64,000 nucleotides of DNA from Muribaculaceae bacterium (GTDB taxonomy: Bacteria > Bacteroidota > Bacteroidia > Bacteroidales > Muribaculaceae), in contig JAFLUA010000001.1 of the NCBI GenBank assembly GCA_022508985.1, positions 291,739-355,738 of the forward strand, in the 5' to 3' direction. Within the stretch, counting starts at the first letter, position 1, and every line of letters begins with the position of its first letter. This document shows, in pieces, positions 25,252 to 33,246 of the stretch. The notes beneath the pieces are model-generated. The model did not search any database and was not told where the DNA came from. It was given only the letters and a program-made list of their open reading frames with translations. The position numbers and the translations under genes were made by a program.

Positions 25252-26232
25252 ATGAATAAAATAATCGTACCTAATAAAGTTTCGTTACTATATCTCGTAG
25301 GAGGTATGTGCTCTTGTTTACTCTTTTTATTATACGTTAATGATGTGTGGTGGATGTTTTTCTGTTGTCTGTTGGCATATTTTATTCAGCTCGGATTAGG
25401 AGGTTTTCTAACTGATAATTTCGGGCATGAAACTAAAGTAAATGATAAAAACGAATTAGACAAATTAGATTCACAATATAAAATGTTAAAAATAGTAGGT
25501 ATCATTCTCATTATTTTGACTGTTATTTTTGATACTTTTCCTTTTTGGGCAACTTTTGATTGGTTTTGTCACGGATTGGGATTATACATTCCTCAATACG
25601 AAGGTGGATTATTAGTCACCGTAATGACCATTATAATAATAGCTTTTTGGATATATATGATATATTTGGTTATCAATGAATTAAAATCCCCATCAGCTCA
25701 ATATTATGAAAATATAAAAATTAAAGAGAACGAAATAAAAGCATTAGAAAAAGAGAAAGCTAAGGCTAAGTTACGTCATGAAAATAATGTTGCAAAGTTT
25801 GGTGAAGGATACCTTGAAATATGTTCTCAATTTATAGTTAATGAAAAAGAAAAAAAAGTTTGGCTATCGCAAAACGCATATACTTTAAATGTTTATGCAT
25901 TTGATGAAATTATTGATGCAGAAATTGAGGACATTGTAACTCAACATACAACCAGAGGAGATATTGTTACAAAAACTAAAACTGGAAATATGATAGGTCG
26001 GGCAGTTGTTGGAGGAGCCCTAACAGGAGGTGCTGGGGCAATAATTGGTGGTGCTACAGCCAAAAAAGTAAGTACAGTAATGCCATCCGAAATGCAATCA
26101 AAACATAGGTATAATTTGTTGGTAACAACAAGAAATATATCTAATCCTCTAATAACAATAAATTTTTATCAAAATGGGAGTGTTGCACAAAAATGTTTGG
26201 CAACTTTAAAAGCTATAATTCACAATAAATAA
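25252..26232 (+). CDS. Membrane protein with PH-like domain and glycine-zipper loop, function unknown
   Basis: A 326-residue protein. There are four hydrophobic segments in residues ~8-50, ~80-100 and ~120-145, then a coiled coil (residues ~150-185, rich in Lys/Glu), then a soluble domain. The soluble part (LEICSQFIVNEKEKKVWLSQ, YAFDEIIDAEIED, later YNLLVTTRN) resembles bacterial PH-like domains. These often carry a glycine-rich insert such as GRAVVGGALTGGAGAIIGGA here. No enzyme motif. AT-rich codons and location among phage debris suggest transfer. A role in envelope sensing or defence is speculation. Confidence 0.7.
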   Translation: MNKIIVPNKVSLLYLVGGMCSCLLFLLYVNDVWWMFFCCLLAYFIQLGLGGFLTDNFGHETKVNDKNELDKLDSQYKMLKIVGIILIILTVIFDTFPFWATFDWFCHGLGLYIPQYEGGLLVTVMTIIIIAFWIYMIYLVINELKSPSAQYYENIKIKENEIKALEKEKAKAKLRHENNVAKFGEGYLEICSQFIVNEKEKKVWLSQNAYTLNVYAFDEIIDAEIEDIVTQHTTRGDIVTKTKTGNMIGRAVVGGALTGGAGAIIGGATAKKVSTVMPSEMQSKHRYNLLVTTRNISNPLITINFYQNGSVAQKCLATLKAIIHNK

Positions 26233-26662
26233 GAAAGAGCCTTCCCTTTGAAGGGAAAGCTTGGAGGAGAGAGGACGACCGAGGTCAGAGGACGCGGAAC
26301 ACGTTACCGGGTGAGCCTATTCTGTATCAGACTTAAAAAGTCGTCTTTAAAACGTTTGTAGTCGAAATATCAGTAGAGAGCCATAACCTTTCAAGATGGT
26401 AGCACTCGTCGTTGTGTGATATATGAAGCATTCTTTCTCTATAGAGACAAAAGTGCTAATGGCTTTATTCATAAGTTCAATGATGTTAAATGCCAAAATG
26501 TTGTCGTCTCTCATCGGGCTGATAACTTAAAGTGATGTCAGTAATTGTCGGCACAATGTCGATATCTCCATGAAGATAGATGCAAAGTTTATAGTGAACG
26601 ATGCACGAACTTCTATGCCGGAACGTTCTCCATGGAATTAAATTAAGGTTTGAAAAATAAAA
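26233..26662. other. Non-coding stretch between island genes
   Basis: No supportable gene. TTCCC/GGGAA hairpin near 26243-26259 follows the upstream gene without a T-run. Short frames on the minus strand (26486-26668) look random. Confidence 0.45.
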
Positions 26663-26700
26663 GTCCATAATCTTGTGGGATTTGTCACAAAATTATGGAC
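26663..26700. repeat. Hairpin repeat, second copy
   Basis: GTCCATAAT/ATTATGGAC with inner TTGTG/CACAA and a conserved C/A mismatch between the two stems. The same architecture and orientation as 24012-24051. After both hairpins the sequence continues similarly (TATGG...GCAAAAGGAC versus AATGG...TCAAAAGACA). Confidence 0.6.
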
Positions 26701-26725
26701 CTTATGGTGGTTGCAAAAGGACGCG

Positions 26726-29134
26726 CTAATCTAAAGTCTTGACGCCTCTAATTAATCCGTATTCAGAATTATAATAACTACCTTCGTTACTTCCAGCTAA
26801 ATCACCACCAGCATATCGATATAAATGAATTTGATAATTATAGGTAGTGCTATAACTGCTGTTCGTCATATAGTAATCATATTGTCCGTTTGCGAACTTA
26901 GCTCCTCCGAATTTATTTAACGCTGAATTTATTTGAGAAGATTTCATACTAATAATTTCAGCTTGCGTATAATTTGGAAGTATTTCGCTATATAAAGACA
27001 TGGCACTTGAGACAGTTATGGATCCGGACTGTTCATTCTGCAATTTTATGATAAATCTTTGATCTCCAAGTGTCACATATACACCCTCAATCTCATCATA
27101 CTGACTTAAATCCTCAGTATTATTCTTAATAAACATTCGCACCCCATCCTTTATAACGCTAAGTGAAAGGTCATTATCATTATTCCATTTTATTGGACCT
27201 TCATGGTTAATTGGCATAACACCTCTTACTTGGCAGTAAGTTGAATTGTAATAAGAACCTTCATTACTTCCAGCAAGATTACCCCCGTTATAGCGATACA
27301 GATGTATGCTATAATTAAATGTTGAATTATAGGCTGTCTTTGTAAAGTAATAATCATATTGACCAGTACCAAATTTTTCCCAACCAATACTATTTAGTTT
27401 ATTGTTGATGTCCAAATATCGTGCGCTTATTACTGTGGCTTGGTTTTTGTCTGGTAAGAGATTCGTATAATATTTTAAAGCCGAAGATTTTCTGACGTTT
27501 CCAGTTTGTATATTATATGGAGAAATAATAAAGTCACCCATATTAGACAATACTGTTAACCCTTCTATTGTTGCGTTTGTAAGATTTGCATTCTTATACT
27601 GCTCCGGTGTAAGATAATAGCGAGTGCCATCCTGCCATATAGCAACGGACAAATCCGTCGGAGTAGTAGTATATATCGTATTATCATTGCCTCCGGGATT
27701 TTCTCCGGAGCCGCTATCACCACCGACTGCTTCATAGAGCGTATTGATAAAGTCCTTGGCGTTGTTTTGCGCCGTAGCAAAGTCGCCGGCAAGTGAACTT
27801 GAGCAGTCGAGTACAAGCATAATTACGGCTGAACTGCGTTCTGTTTCAACGCGCGAATTTTCGTCTTTTACAAATTCAGAGTTTTTCTGCCAGGAATTAT
27901 TAGAAGATACATAAGTCCATTCGTCAATAAATTTACTGGAGATAAGGATGTTATTATCGGTATGTACACCTTCAATAGTATAGTTTACGAAGATCCCGTG
28001 TTGCGTACCTTTTAGGGTTGATCCGGATGTAGATGTCATTCCGACATATTTAACACCTTCAAGAGTAAGAGCAGAACGATTAAATGAGCCTTCAATATAA
28101 AGATTGGATTTTGAGGCATCATTAACGTTGTCAAATGTTATACGCACAATCGTGCCATTAGGGACACCGGGGAAGTCGATATTAATATTCTGAACATAGT
28201 TACTCTGGGATAATTCCTCCGCAATTTCTTTAAATCGGGCATTCACCTCTGACATACTTGTGACCTCGAAAGCATTGGCATCGGAAGAAGCGAGCTTTTT
28301 CAGATTGTTTTGGAACATATTTACATCCATAACATCCTGACTGCGAATTCCAATCGAATAAGCCGCAATGCTTTGGCCACAAACCTTTTCATTTTTAATT
28401 CGGGCGTTAAGCGCATCCAGATATTCGTTGTTATCGTTATAAGGAATATCCATCATAAACGACCCCTGATCGAGCCCGTCGGTAAAAGTGACGATTGCCG
28501 CTGTCGATAAATCGGAGGGAAGTTGGGTGGCTTGTAAAGTATTGATTGCCTGATCAACCGAATAATATAACAAAGTTCCATTTTTCATGGTAAGACCATC
28601 AATGAATTCGTGAAAGCCTTCAACTGAGCTTTCTGAGACTTGGATCACCGGATAATTATACAAAGCTTGGTTGAAACCCGTAATCCCGAGGTATATTCCG
28701 CTTTCTAAACCGCTGTCGGCCAAAGTCCCTGCGGCAGAAGAAGAATATCCACTTTCCACTCCATTAACAATTGCCTTGATCTTATAGTAATTGGTGCCTT
28801 TCAAGGGGTTTGTGTCGGTATAGGTAGTCTCGGTCAAGTTCGATGTCAATAAGTTGAAATTCACGTTATCAGGAGAACGATAGATGTTATATGTCGCACC
28901 ATCTACTTTATTCCATGAAATTGTGATTTGATTGTCCCTGACATCTGCCCTTACTCCAGAGGGAGAACCAATAAGGTCATTTACCTCGATGTAATCAATT
29001 TCGTCTACTGCGTATTCTTGTATGATTTCTCCGTTTCGAAAGATTTGGAGAACTTTCTCTTGTTTTGCATATGCAAAAATAGCTATCAAAGAAAGAAGAC
29101 CAAATATAATTGGCGATTTCTTTATATGTTTCAT
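26726..29134 (-). CDS. Large secreted protein: FN3, VWA-like region and duplicated C-terminal module
   Basis: An 802-residue exported protein with signal peptide IIFGLLSLIAIFAYA. Residues ~25-50 carry the short motif VLQIFRNGEIIQEYAVDEID seen at the start of many Bacteroidales surface proteins. An FN3 domain spans ~55-135 (ITISWNKVDGATYNIYR). A VWA-like region follows (AAIVTFTDGLDQGS, later VLDCSSSLAG with a DxSxS pattern). Two copies of a ~145-residue module then occupy ~493-636 and ~655-799, each ending SIHLYRY or QIHLYRY, then AGSNEGSYYNS. I do not recognise the module. It follows the T9SS-tail gene by 9 nt, so the two are one operon. Confidence 0.8.
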   Translation of the reverse strand: MKHIKKSPIIFGLLSLIAIFAYAKQEKVLQIFRNGEIIQEYAVDEIDYIEVNDLIGSPSGVRADVRDNQITISWNKVDGATYNIYRSPDNVNFNLLTSNLTETTYTDTNPLKGTNYYKIKAIVNGVESGYSSSAAGTLADSGLESGIYLGITGFNQALYNYPVIQVSESSVEGFHEFIDGLTMKNGTLLYYSVDQAINTLQATQLPSDLSTAAIVTFTDGLDQGSFMMDIPYNDNNEYLDALNARIKNEKVCGQSIAAYSIGIRSQDVMDVNMFQNNLKKLASSDANAFEVTSMSEVNARFKEIAEELSQSNYVQNINIDFPGVPNGTIVRITFDNVNDASKSNLYIEGSFNRSALTLEGVKYVGMTSTSGSTLKGTQHGIFVNYTIEGVHTDNNILISSKFIDEWTYVSSNNSWQKNSEFVKDENSRVETERSSAVIMLVLDCSSSLAGDFATAQNNAKDFINTLYEAVGGDSGSGENPGGNDNTIYTTTPTDLSVAIWQDGTRYYLTPEQYKNANLTNATIEGLTVLSNMGDFIISPYNIQTGNVRKSSALKYYTNLLPDKNQATVISARYLDINNKLNSIGWEKFGTGQYDYYFTKTAYNSTFNYSIHLYRYNGGNLAGSNEGSYYNSTYCQVRGVMPINHEGPIKWNNDNDLSLSVIKDGVRMFIKNNTEDLSQYDEIEGVYVTLGDQRFIIKLQNEQSGSITVSSAMSLYSEILPNYTQAEIISMKSSQINSALNKFGGAKFANGQYDYYMTNSSYSTTYNYQIHLYRYAGGDLAGSNEGSYYNSEYGLIRGVKTLD

Positions 29135-29143
29135 AATAAGATG

Positions 29144-29677
29144 TTATTTAAGAATGAATTTTAAACTTATTTTTGTTTTGCCGTCTGTTGCAACAGCAAT
29201 ATATACTCCTGAAGATAGTGTTTCAAGCATTAAAGCATCTCCGTTAGATAACTCCGAAGTGAGGAGCAAGTTACCACTAACATTAAAAATACCTATCTGA
29301 AATTCAGAATCTAACGTTGTTTGGAGGTACAACAATTTGGATTGTGCATCTAGGTAAATTCGAGAATTTGAATCATCTAGAATTACGTCAATAGAGCTTT
29401 CAAAGTCAGAAGGAGTTCCATCGCCAATTTCAAGATGATGGTAGAGCGAGTATAACAATTCTATAGATTCTGTGTTTGGATCTTTTGAAGAAGAAACAAT
29501 CATAGAATTGTCACCGAATGTAATTCTGTTAAGAGTGGCAAGGTCAATGCATACCTCCTTTTCTGCATTACCAGAGAATATGAGACAGGGTACTTTCGTT
29601 TCTGCCTTGCAAAAAAGACATGATAAAAATACAAAGCTCGTCAGCCAACCTAACTTTGCCGAGTCAATTTGTTTCAT
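29144..29677 (-). CDS. Small secreted protein with T9SS type A-like sorting domain
   Basis: A 177-residue protein. The signal peptide spans MKQIDSAKLGWLTSFVFL through CLFCKA. The C-terminal ~70 residues have the Por-secretion sorting-domain pattern: IGIFNVSGNLLLTSELSNG, LSSGVYIAVATDGK, ending SLKFILK. The middle contains CIDLATLNRITFGDNSMIV, a short element seen in Bacteroidales surface proteins. I chose the ATG at 29677 over 29695 because it begins the signal peptide. It lies 57 nt downstream of a structured leader ending in six U residues and 9 nt before the large FN3/VWA-like gene. Confidence 0.75.
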   Translation of the reverse strand: MKQIDSAKLGWLTSFVFLSCLFCKAETKVPCLIFSGNAEKEVCIDLATLNRITFGDNSMIVSSSKDPNTESIELLYSLYHHLEIGDGTPSDFESSIDVILDDSNSRIYLDAQSKLLYLQTTLDSEFQIGIFNVSGNLLLTSELSNGDALMLETLSSGVYIAVATDGKTKISLKFILK

Positions 29678-29733
29678 TGTGGCATGTGAGAACATAGTGC
29701 CTATAGACTCACAGTAAGGCGTTATTATGAAAC

Positions 29734-29835
29734 AAAAAAGCGTGAGAGTCTGTACCCATTACTCGTCCCACTTCTTTGAGGCTCTGACATTGCCCTATGG
29801 TGCTGAACGAGCAACATCTTGCAGAGGCCTCACGC
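29734..29835 (-). ncRNA. Structured leader or small RNA with terminator-like end
   Basis: On the minus strand, GCGTGAG at the 5' end (29835-29829) pairs with CTCACGC at the 3' end (29746-29740), followed at once by six T residues. A competing 10-bp hairpin pairs 29822-29832 with 29777-29786 (one bulge). The two pairings share bases 29829-29832 and exclude each other, as in attenuators and riboswitches. The next gene start is 57 nt downstream. No clear promoter and no known family recognised. Confidence 0.5.
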
Positions 29836-30142
29836 AAATATGCAAAATACGCATAGATACTCTCGTATCATGACGAATGATTTACATATCCACATAGCCA
29901 TCTACTTAGTTGCTTCATCCTTGACACCATATAAGAAATTGTCAGATTCCAAAGAAGTCAAGAAAGAGCGTTAAGTAAACGCTTTCTATGTCGTTGCACC
30001 CACCCTCATTAGCCCATATCGGACCTCTGCGAGCGATATGCACCGCAAAATTACTAATAATATCTTATAGAACAATTAAATCTATAAAAGATTTTATCAA
30101 CAAAAAATATTCTTATGTCATATTCAATTTACGCATATGTTT
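29836..30142. other. Non-coding stretch with one hairpin
   Basis: No gene seen. AGAAAG-CGTT/AACG-CTTTCT pairs across ~29963-29988 with two unpaired bases. The remainder is AT-rich and featureless. Confidence 0.4.
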
Positions 30143-30403
30143 TTATAATACTCCGCTCATAGGCAGTAAGAAAGAATCCCGGTAAGGGAATTTTTCGCAG
30201 CCGATGTAGAGGGTATCGAAAGCGTCGGTGCCGTCCGTGCGGTGTTCGAGCAAATCTTCCTCCGACTCTGCGAGCTTTTCGTCCGACTTGTCTTTGCGAA
30301 AGCCGTTGCGACCCCTGCTGACCTCTGCCGTCTCAAAGGCCACTTCATGAAACATACAGACGCTACGAGGTTGGCGACTACGTCTCTTGAGGACTTACCC
30401 AAA
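30143..30403 (-). pseudogene. Phage-like gene remnant
   Basis: The minus-strand frame contains EVAFETAEVSRGRNGFRKDK and LEHRTDGTDAFDTLYIGC, ending at 30143. It is rich in Arg/Asp/Glu and more GC-rich than flanking DNA. The composition and the RTDGTDAFDTL string remind me of the C-terminal end of Mu-like terminase proteins, but I cannot confirm this. No start, promoter or full-length domain is present. With the ClpP-like remnant at 24.8-25.1 kb it suggests a decayed prophage once occupied this tRNA-bounded interval. Confidence 0.4.
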
Positions 30404-30421
30404 AATTTATTCCCATCAAAC

Positions 30422-30456
30422 AAAACAGCTATCTTCTATAAGAAAATAGCTGTTTT
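30422..30456 (-). terminator. Terminator of tRNA-Lys
   Basis: AAAACAGCTATCTTCT/AGAAAATAGCTGTTTT stem (16 bp, one mismatch) with a 3-nt loop, ending in T residues on the minus strand. It begins 4 nt after the tRNA. Confidence 0.8.
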
Positions 30457-30460
30457 CCAG

Positions 30461-30533
30461 TGATCCGCCTGGGGCTCGAACCCAGGACCCCAACATTAAA
30501 AGTGTTGTGCTCTACCAGCTGAGCTAGCGAATC
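30461..30533 (-). tRNA. tRNA-Lys(TTT)
   Basis: A 73-nt cloverleaf on the minus strand: acceptor GATTCGC/GCGGATC (one G-T pair) plus discriminator A, and D arm GCTC...GAGC. The anticodon stem-loop CAACA-CTTTTAA-TGTTG gives anticodon TTT, and the T arm is CTGGG-TTCGAGC-CCCAG. CCA is not encoded. Right boundary of the variable interval. Confidence 0.95.
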
Positions 30534-30569
30534 TCCTTTTGCTTGGGATTGTCATCCCGAAAAGCGTTG

Positions 30570-30601
30570 CAAAGTTACGTTCTTTTTTTTAATCAGCCAA
30601 A
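30570..30601 (-). promoter_or_regulatory. Promoter of tRNA-Lys
   Basis: On the minus strand TTTG (30598-30601), 20 nt, TAACTTTG (30570-30577): perfect consensus, 36 nt before the tRNA. Confidence 0.85.
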
Positions 30602-30680
30602 TATTTTTGGCGGTTTTTTCTAAATAATAGCGTATATATTTCTAAATTAATATAAATCAGGCAATAATCCAGTTATTTTG

Positions 30681-31502
30681 TTATCCTGGGAATTGAGGAT
30701 ATTTATCAAAATCGGGATCTCTTTTCTCGAGGAAGGCTTGAGAACCTTCGTGAGCTTCATCCATAAGGTAGTACATTATAGTCGCGTCTCCTGCAAATTC
30801 CATTAGGCCGTGTTGCCCATCGAGTTCGGCATTGAGTGCTCGTTTAATCATTCTAATGGCAAAGGGGCTACGTTTTATTATGGTGCGACACCAGTCAACG
30901 ACTTCGTCTTCAAGTTGTTCTAAAGGCACGACCTTGTTAATCATCCCCATTTCAAGAGCCTCATGCGCTGTGTATTGACGGCATAAAAACCATATTTCGC
31001 GAGCCTTTTTCTGCCCGACACATCTGGCAAGATAAGAAGAACCAAAACCGGCATCAAAGCTTCCCACCTTAGGGCCTGTTTGACCAAATATCGCATTTTC
31101 AGACGCTATTGAGAGGTCGCAAATAACTTGTAGGACGTTACCACCTCCGATAGCATAGCCATTTACCATGGCAATTACCGGTTTTACTAATGAGCGAATT
31201 GCCTTATGGATATCCAACACGTTTAAACGAGGAGTTCCATCAGCATCGCGATAGCCCCCTTTCGATTTATAATTCTGGTCGCCACCCGAACAGAATGCTT
31301 TGTCGCCTGCGCCGGTAAGTACCACTACCCTAACCTCTTTTGCATCGCGACAATAGTCGAGTGCATCAAGGATTTGAGTGTTTGTTTGAGGTCGAAACGC
31401 ATTATAAACTTCAGGGCGATTTATAGTGATTTTTGCTATACCTTCATAGTATTCAAAAAGTATATCACTATAGCTTTTTATTGATGTCCAGTTATATTTC
31501 AT
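30681..31502 (-). CDS. menB: 1,4-dihydroxy-2-naphthoyl-CoA synthase
   Basis: A 273-residue crotonase-fold enzyme that closes the naphthoate ring of menaquinone from succinylbenzoyl-CoA. Family hallmarks are [21 protein letters not shown], the oxyanion loop [31 protein letters not shown] and the C-terminal [17 protein letters not shown]. Full length. It starts 12 nt after menD on the same strand, so the two are one operon driven by the menD promoter. menC and menE are not in the window. Confidence 0.95.
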   Translation of the reverse strand: MKYNWTSIKSYSDILFEYYEGIAKITINRPEVYNAFRPQTNTQILDALDYCRDAKEVRVVVLTGAGDKAFCSGGDQNYKSKGGYRDADGTPRLNVLDIHKAIRSLVKPVIAMVNGYAIGGGNVLQVICDLSIASENAIFGQTGPKVGSFDAGFGSSYLARCVGQKKAREIWFLCRQYTAHEALEMGMINKVVPLEQLEDEVVDWCRTIIKRSPFAIRMIKRALNAELDGQHGLMEFAGDATIMYYLMDEAHEGSQAFLEKRDPDFDKYPQFPG

Positions 31503-31513
31503 AATATCGGTTG

Positions 31514-33076
31514 TTATAGCATTTTATAATTATCTTCTTCAAGTTTTACATTAATTATGGCGGGAGCTGTTTTACAATTTACAAACTCATCGATATCAGG
31601 ATTTTCAAAAGAAGTCTCAAAGTATGTAAAACCATATGCTTTTGCCAGTTCTTTCAAAGGAAAACGCGGAGGCATAGCAAAAAAACGTTCTCGCTCCGGC
31701 AAGTTCTTTGTAGTTTGAATCACACGAAATATGCCGCCACCGTTATTGTCGAGTACTACCATCTTGAATGCCGGCGGTATCTCATGGATTGCTAAAGCAG
31801 CCACGTCGTAAGCAGCGCTCATGTCGCCTGTCACCAACACTGTAGTGTTGTCAGCCACCAAGGCAGCACCTATTGCGGTGGATGTTGAACCTTCAATGCC
31901 GCTTACGCCACGATTGCAGTCGACGCGTTTGAGACCCCTCATCTTTTGGGCATATCGTATTGCCATGCCATTGCTGAAATGGAAATCGGCATCGGGAAAA
32001 GCTTTTGATAATCTTGAAAACAAATTATCGGTCACCTCATGGTCGCAAGCGACGCTCGTATTGCCGATTAATCTACTCCACGTCGGGTTTGACTTAAGAT
32101 ACGAACCTAATTCCTCAAAAAATATTTCTGGACGACAATTTACAATATCGGTAAGAGCGCCAAAAGTATCTACGAAATTATCATCACAACCGACCGAGAT
32201 ATGTCTAATTTTACGCAAGGAACGTAGAAGCGATTTTAGCGAGGCCGAGACAAGATCCCCTCCTATACTAATTACTATATCAGGGGTGTTTTCTGCAATA
32301 TAATTAATAATTATTTCTTGAGGTAATGCCGATAAATTTGATTGTATCTCAGCGAATAACAACCATTTATTATTGTTTACTTCAAGTATTTTTTTTAATT
32401 TGTCGGAAGGATGCATCGTACCTGCCACAACTAATATTTTTGCTGTAGGAGGAATTAATCCTATCGTTTGTGATAAATTCGGGACTACGCAATGTCCTAT
32501 CTTGTTTATTTTGTGCCCGAAATCAACCGTTTGGATATCATTTATAGGTGTTAAAGGAGCGTTAAACTGCATATTAATATGCACCGGCCCCGGTATATTG
32601 CCGATTGCTTCGGTAAGCGCTTCATTTATTTTACGATTGGCATAATTTAGGTACGATTCTGAATTTTCGTCTCTAATATCGATAGACGTGCGGACAATAT
32701 TATTCAAAACATCTGCCTGGCGTATTGTTTGGCCATCTCTCTGATCTATCAAGTTATACGGGCGATCGGCAGAAATAGCAATCAATGGCACCCGTCTATA
32801 ATAAGCCTCAGCAAGTGCTGGAGCATAATTTAGGACAGCAGACCCCGAAGTACAAACAATAGCAACCGGAGCATCACTCCGCAAAGCCATCCCCAAAGCT
32901 ACAAATGCCGCAGATCGCTCATCTATTATCGGCGTCAATTTATATTTGTTTGAACGATACAAGGCAACAGTAAGCGGTGCACAACGCGAACCGGGGGATA
33001 TTACAACATTTCTCACTCCGTATTCCGCAAGCAAATTGCATAATAAGTGTGCCGTAGGCTTGTCTACTGTTTCCAT
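31514..33076 (-). CDS. menD: SEPHCHC synthase (2-succinyl-5-enolpyruvyl-6-hydroxy-3-cyclohexene-1-carboxylate synthase)
   Basis: A 520-residue thiamine-diphosphate enzyme joining 2-oxoglutarate to isochorismate in menaquinone synthesis. N-terminal [17 protein letters not shown] and the catalytic Glu in [13 protein letters not shown] are MenD-specific. The thiamine-binding motif runs from [12 protein letters not shown] to [11 protein letters not shown] (GD...NN). Slightly shorter than E. coli MenD but complete. A full consensus promoter lies upstream at 33108-33139. Its substrate supplier, the isochorismate synthase, is 22 kb away at 8.1 kb. Confidence 0.95.
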   Translation of the reverse strand: METVDKPTAHLLCNLLAEYGVRNVVISPGSRCAPLTVALYRSNKYKLTPIIDERSAAFVALGMALRSDAPVAIVCTSGSAVLNYAPALAEAYYRRVPLIAISADRPYNLIDQRDGQTIRQADVLNNIVRTSIDIRDENSESYLNYANRKINEALTEAIGNIPGPVHINMQFNAPLTPINDIQTVDFGHKINKIGHCVVPNLSQTIGLIPPTAKILVVAGTMHPSDKLKKILEVNNNKWLLFAEIQSNLSALPQEIIINYIAENTPDIVISIGGDLVSASLKSLLRSLRKIRHISVGCDDNFVDTFGALTDIVNCRPEIFFEELGSYLKSNPTWSRLIGNTSVACDHEVTDNLFSRLSKAFPDADFHFSNGMAIRYAQKMRGLKRVDCNRGVSGIEGSTSTAIGAALVADNTTVLVTGDMSAAYDVAALAIHEIPPAFKMVVLDNNGGGIFRVIQTTKNLPERERFFAMPPRFPLKELAKAYGFTYFETSFENPDIDEFVNCKTAPAIINVKLEEDNYKML

Positions 33077-33107
33077 TCGATTTTATTCGTCTGAAGTATT
33101 TTATTAA

Positions 33108-33139
33108 CAAAGTTAAGTTTTTTTTGCGAGACCCCCAAA
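33108..33139 (-). promoter_or_regulatory. Promoter of menD-menB
   Basis: Minus strand TTTG (33136-33139), 20 nt, TAACTTTG (33108-33115), ending 31 nt before the menD ATG. Confidence 0.85.
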
Positions 33140-33193
33140 TTCATCTTGATGTCGAACGTGGTTTGAGTGTGAACAAAACCGCTCCATAAAGTG

Positions 33194-33224
33194 TTTGTTT
33201 GATGAGATTTTTTAGCTACTTTTG
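33194..33224 (+). promoter_or_regulatory. Promoter of the MATE gene
   Basis: TTTG (33194-33197), 19 nt, TACTTTTG (33217-33224), 22 nt before the ATG. It is divergent from the menD promoter with 54 nt between the two -33 boxes. Confidence 0.8.
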
Positions 33225-33246
33225 TAGAAGATTGTAATAGCACCAC

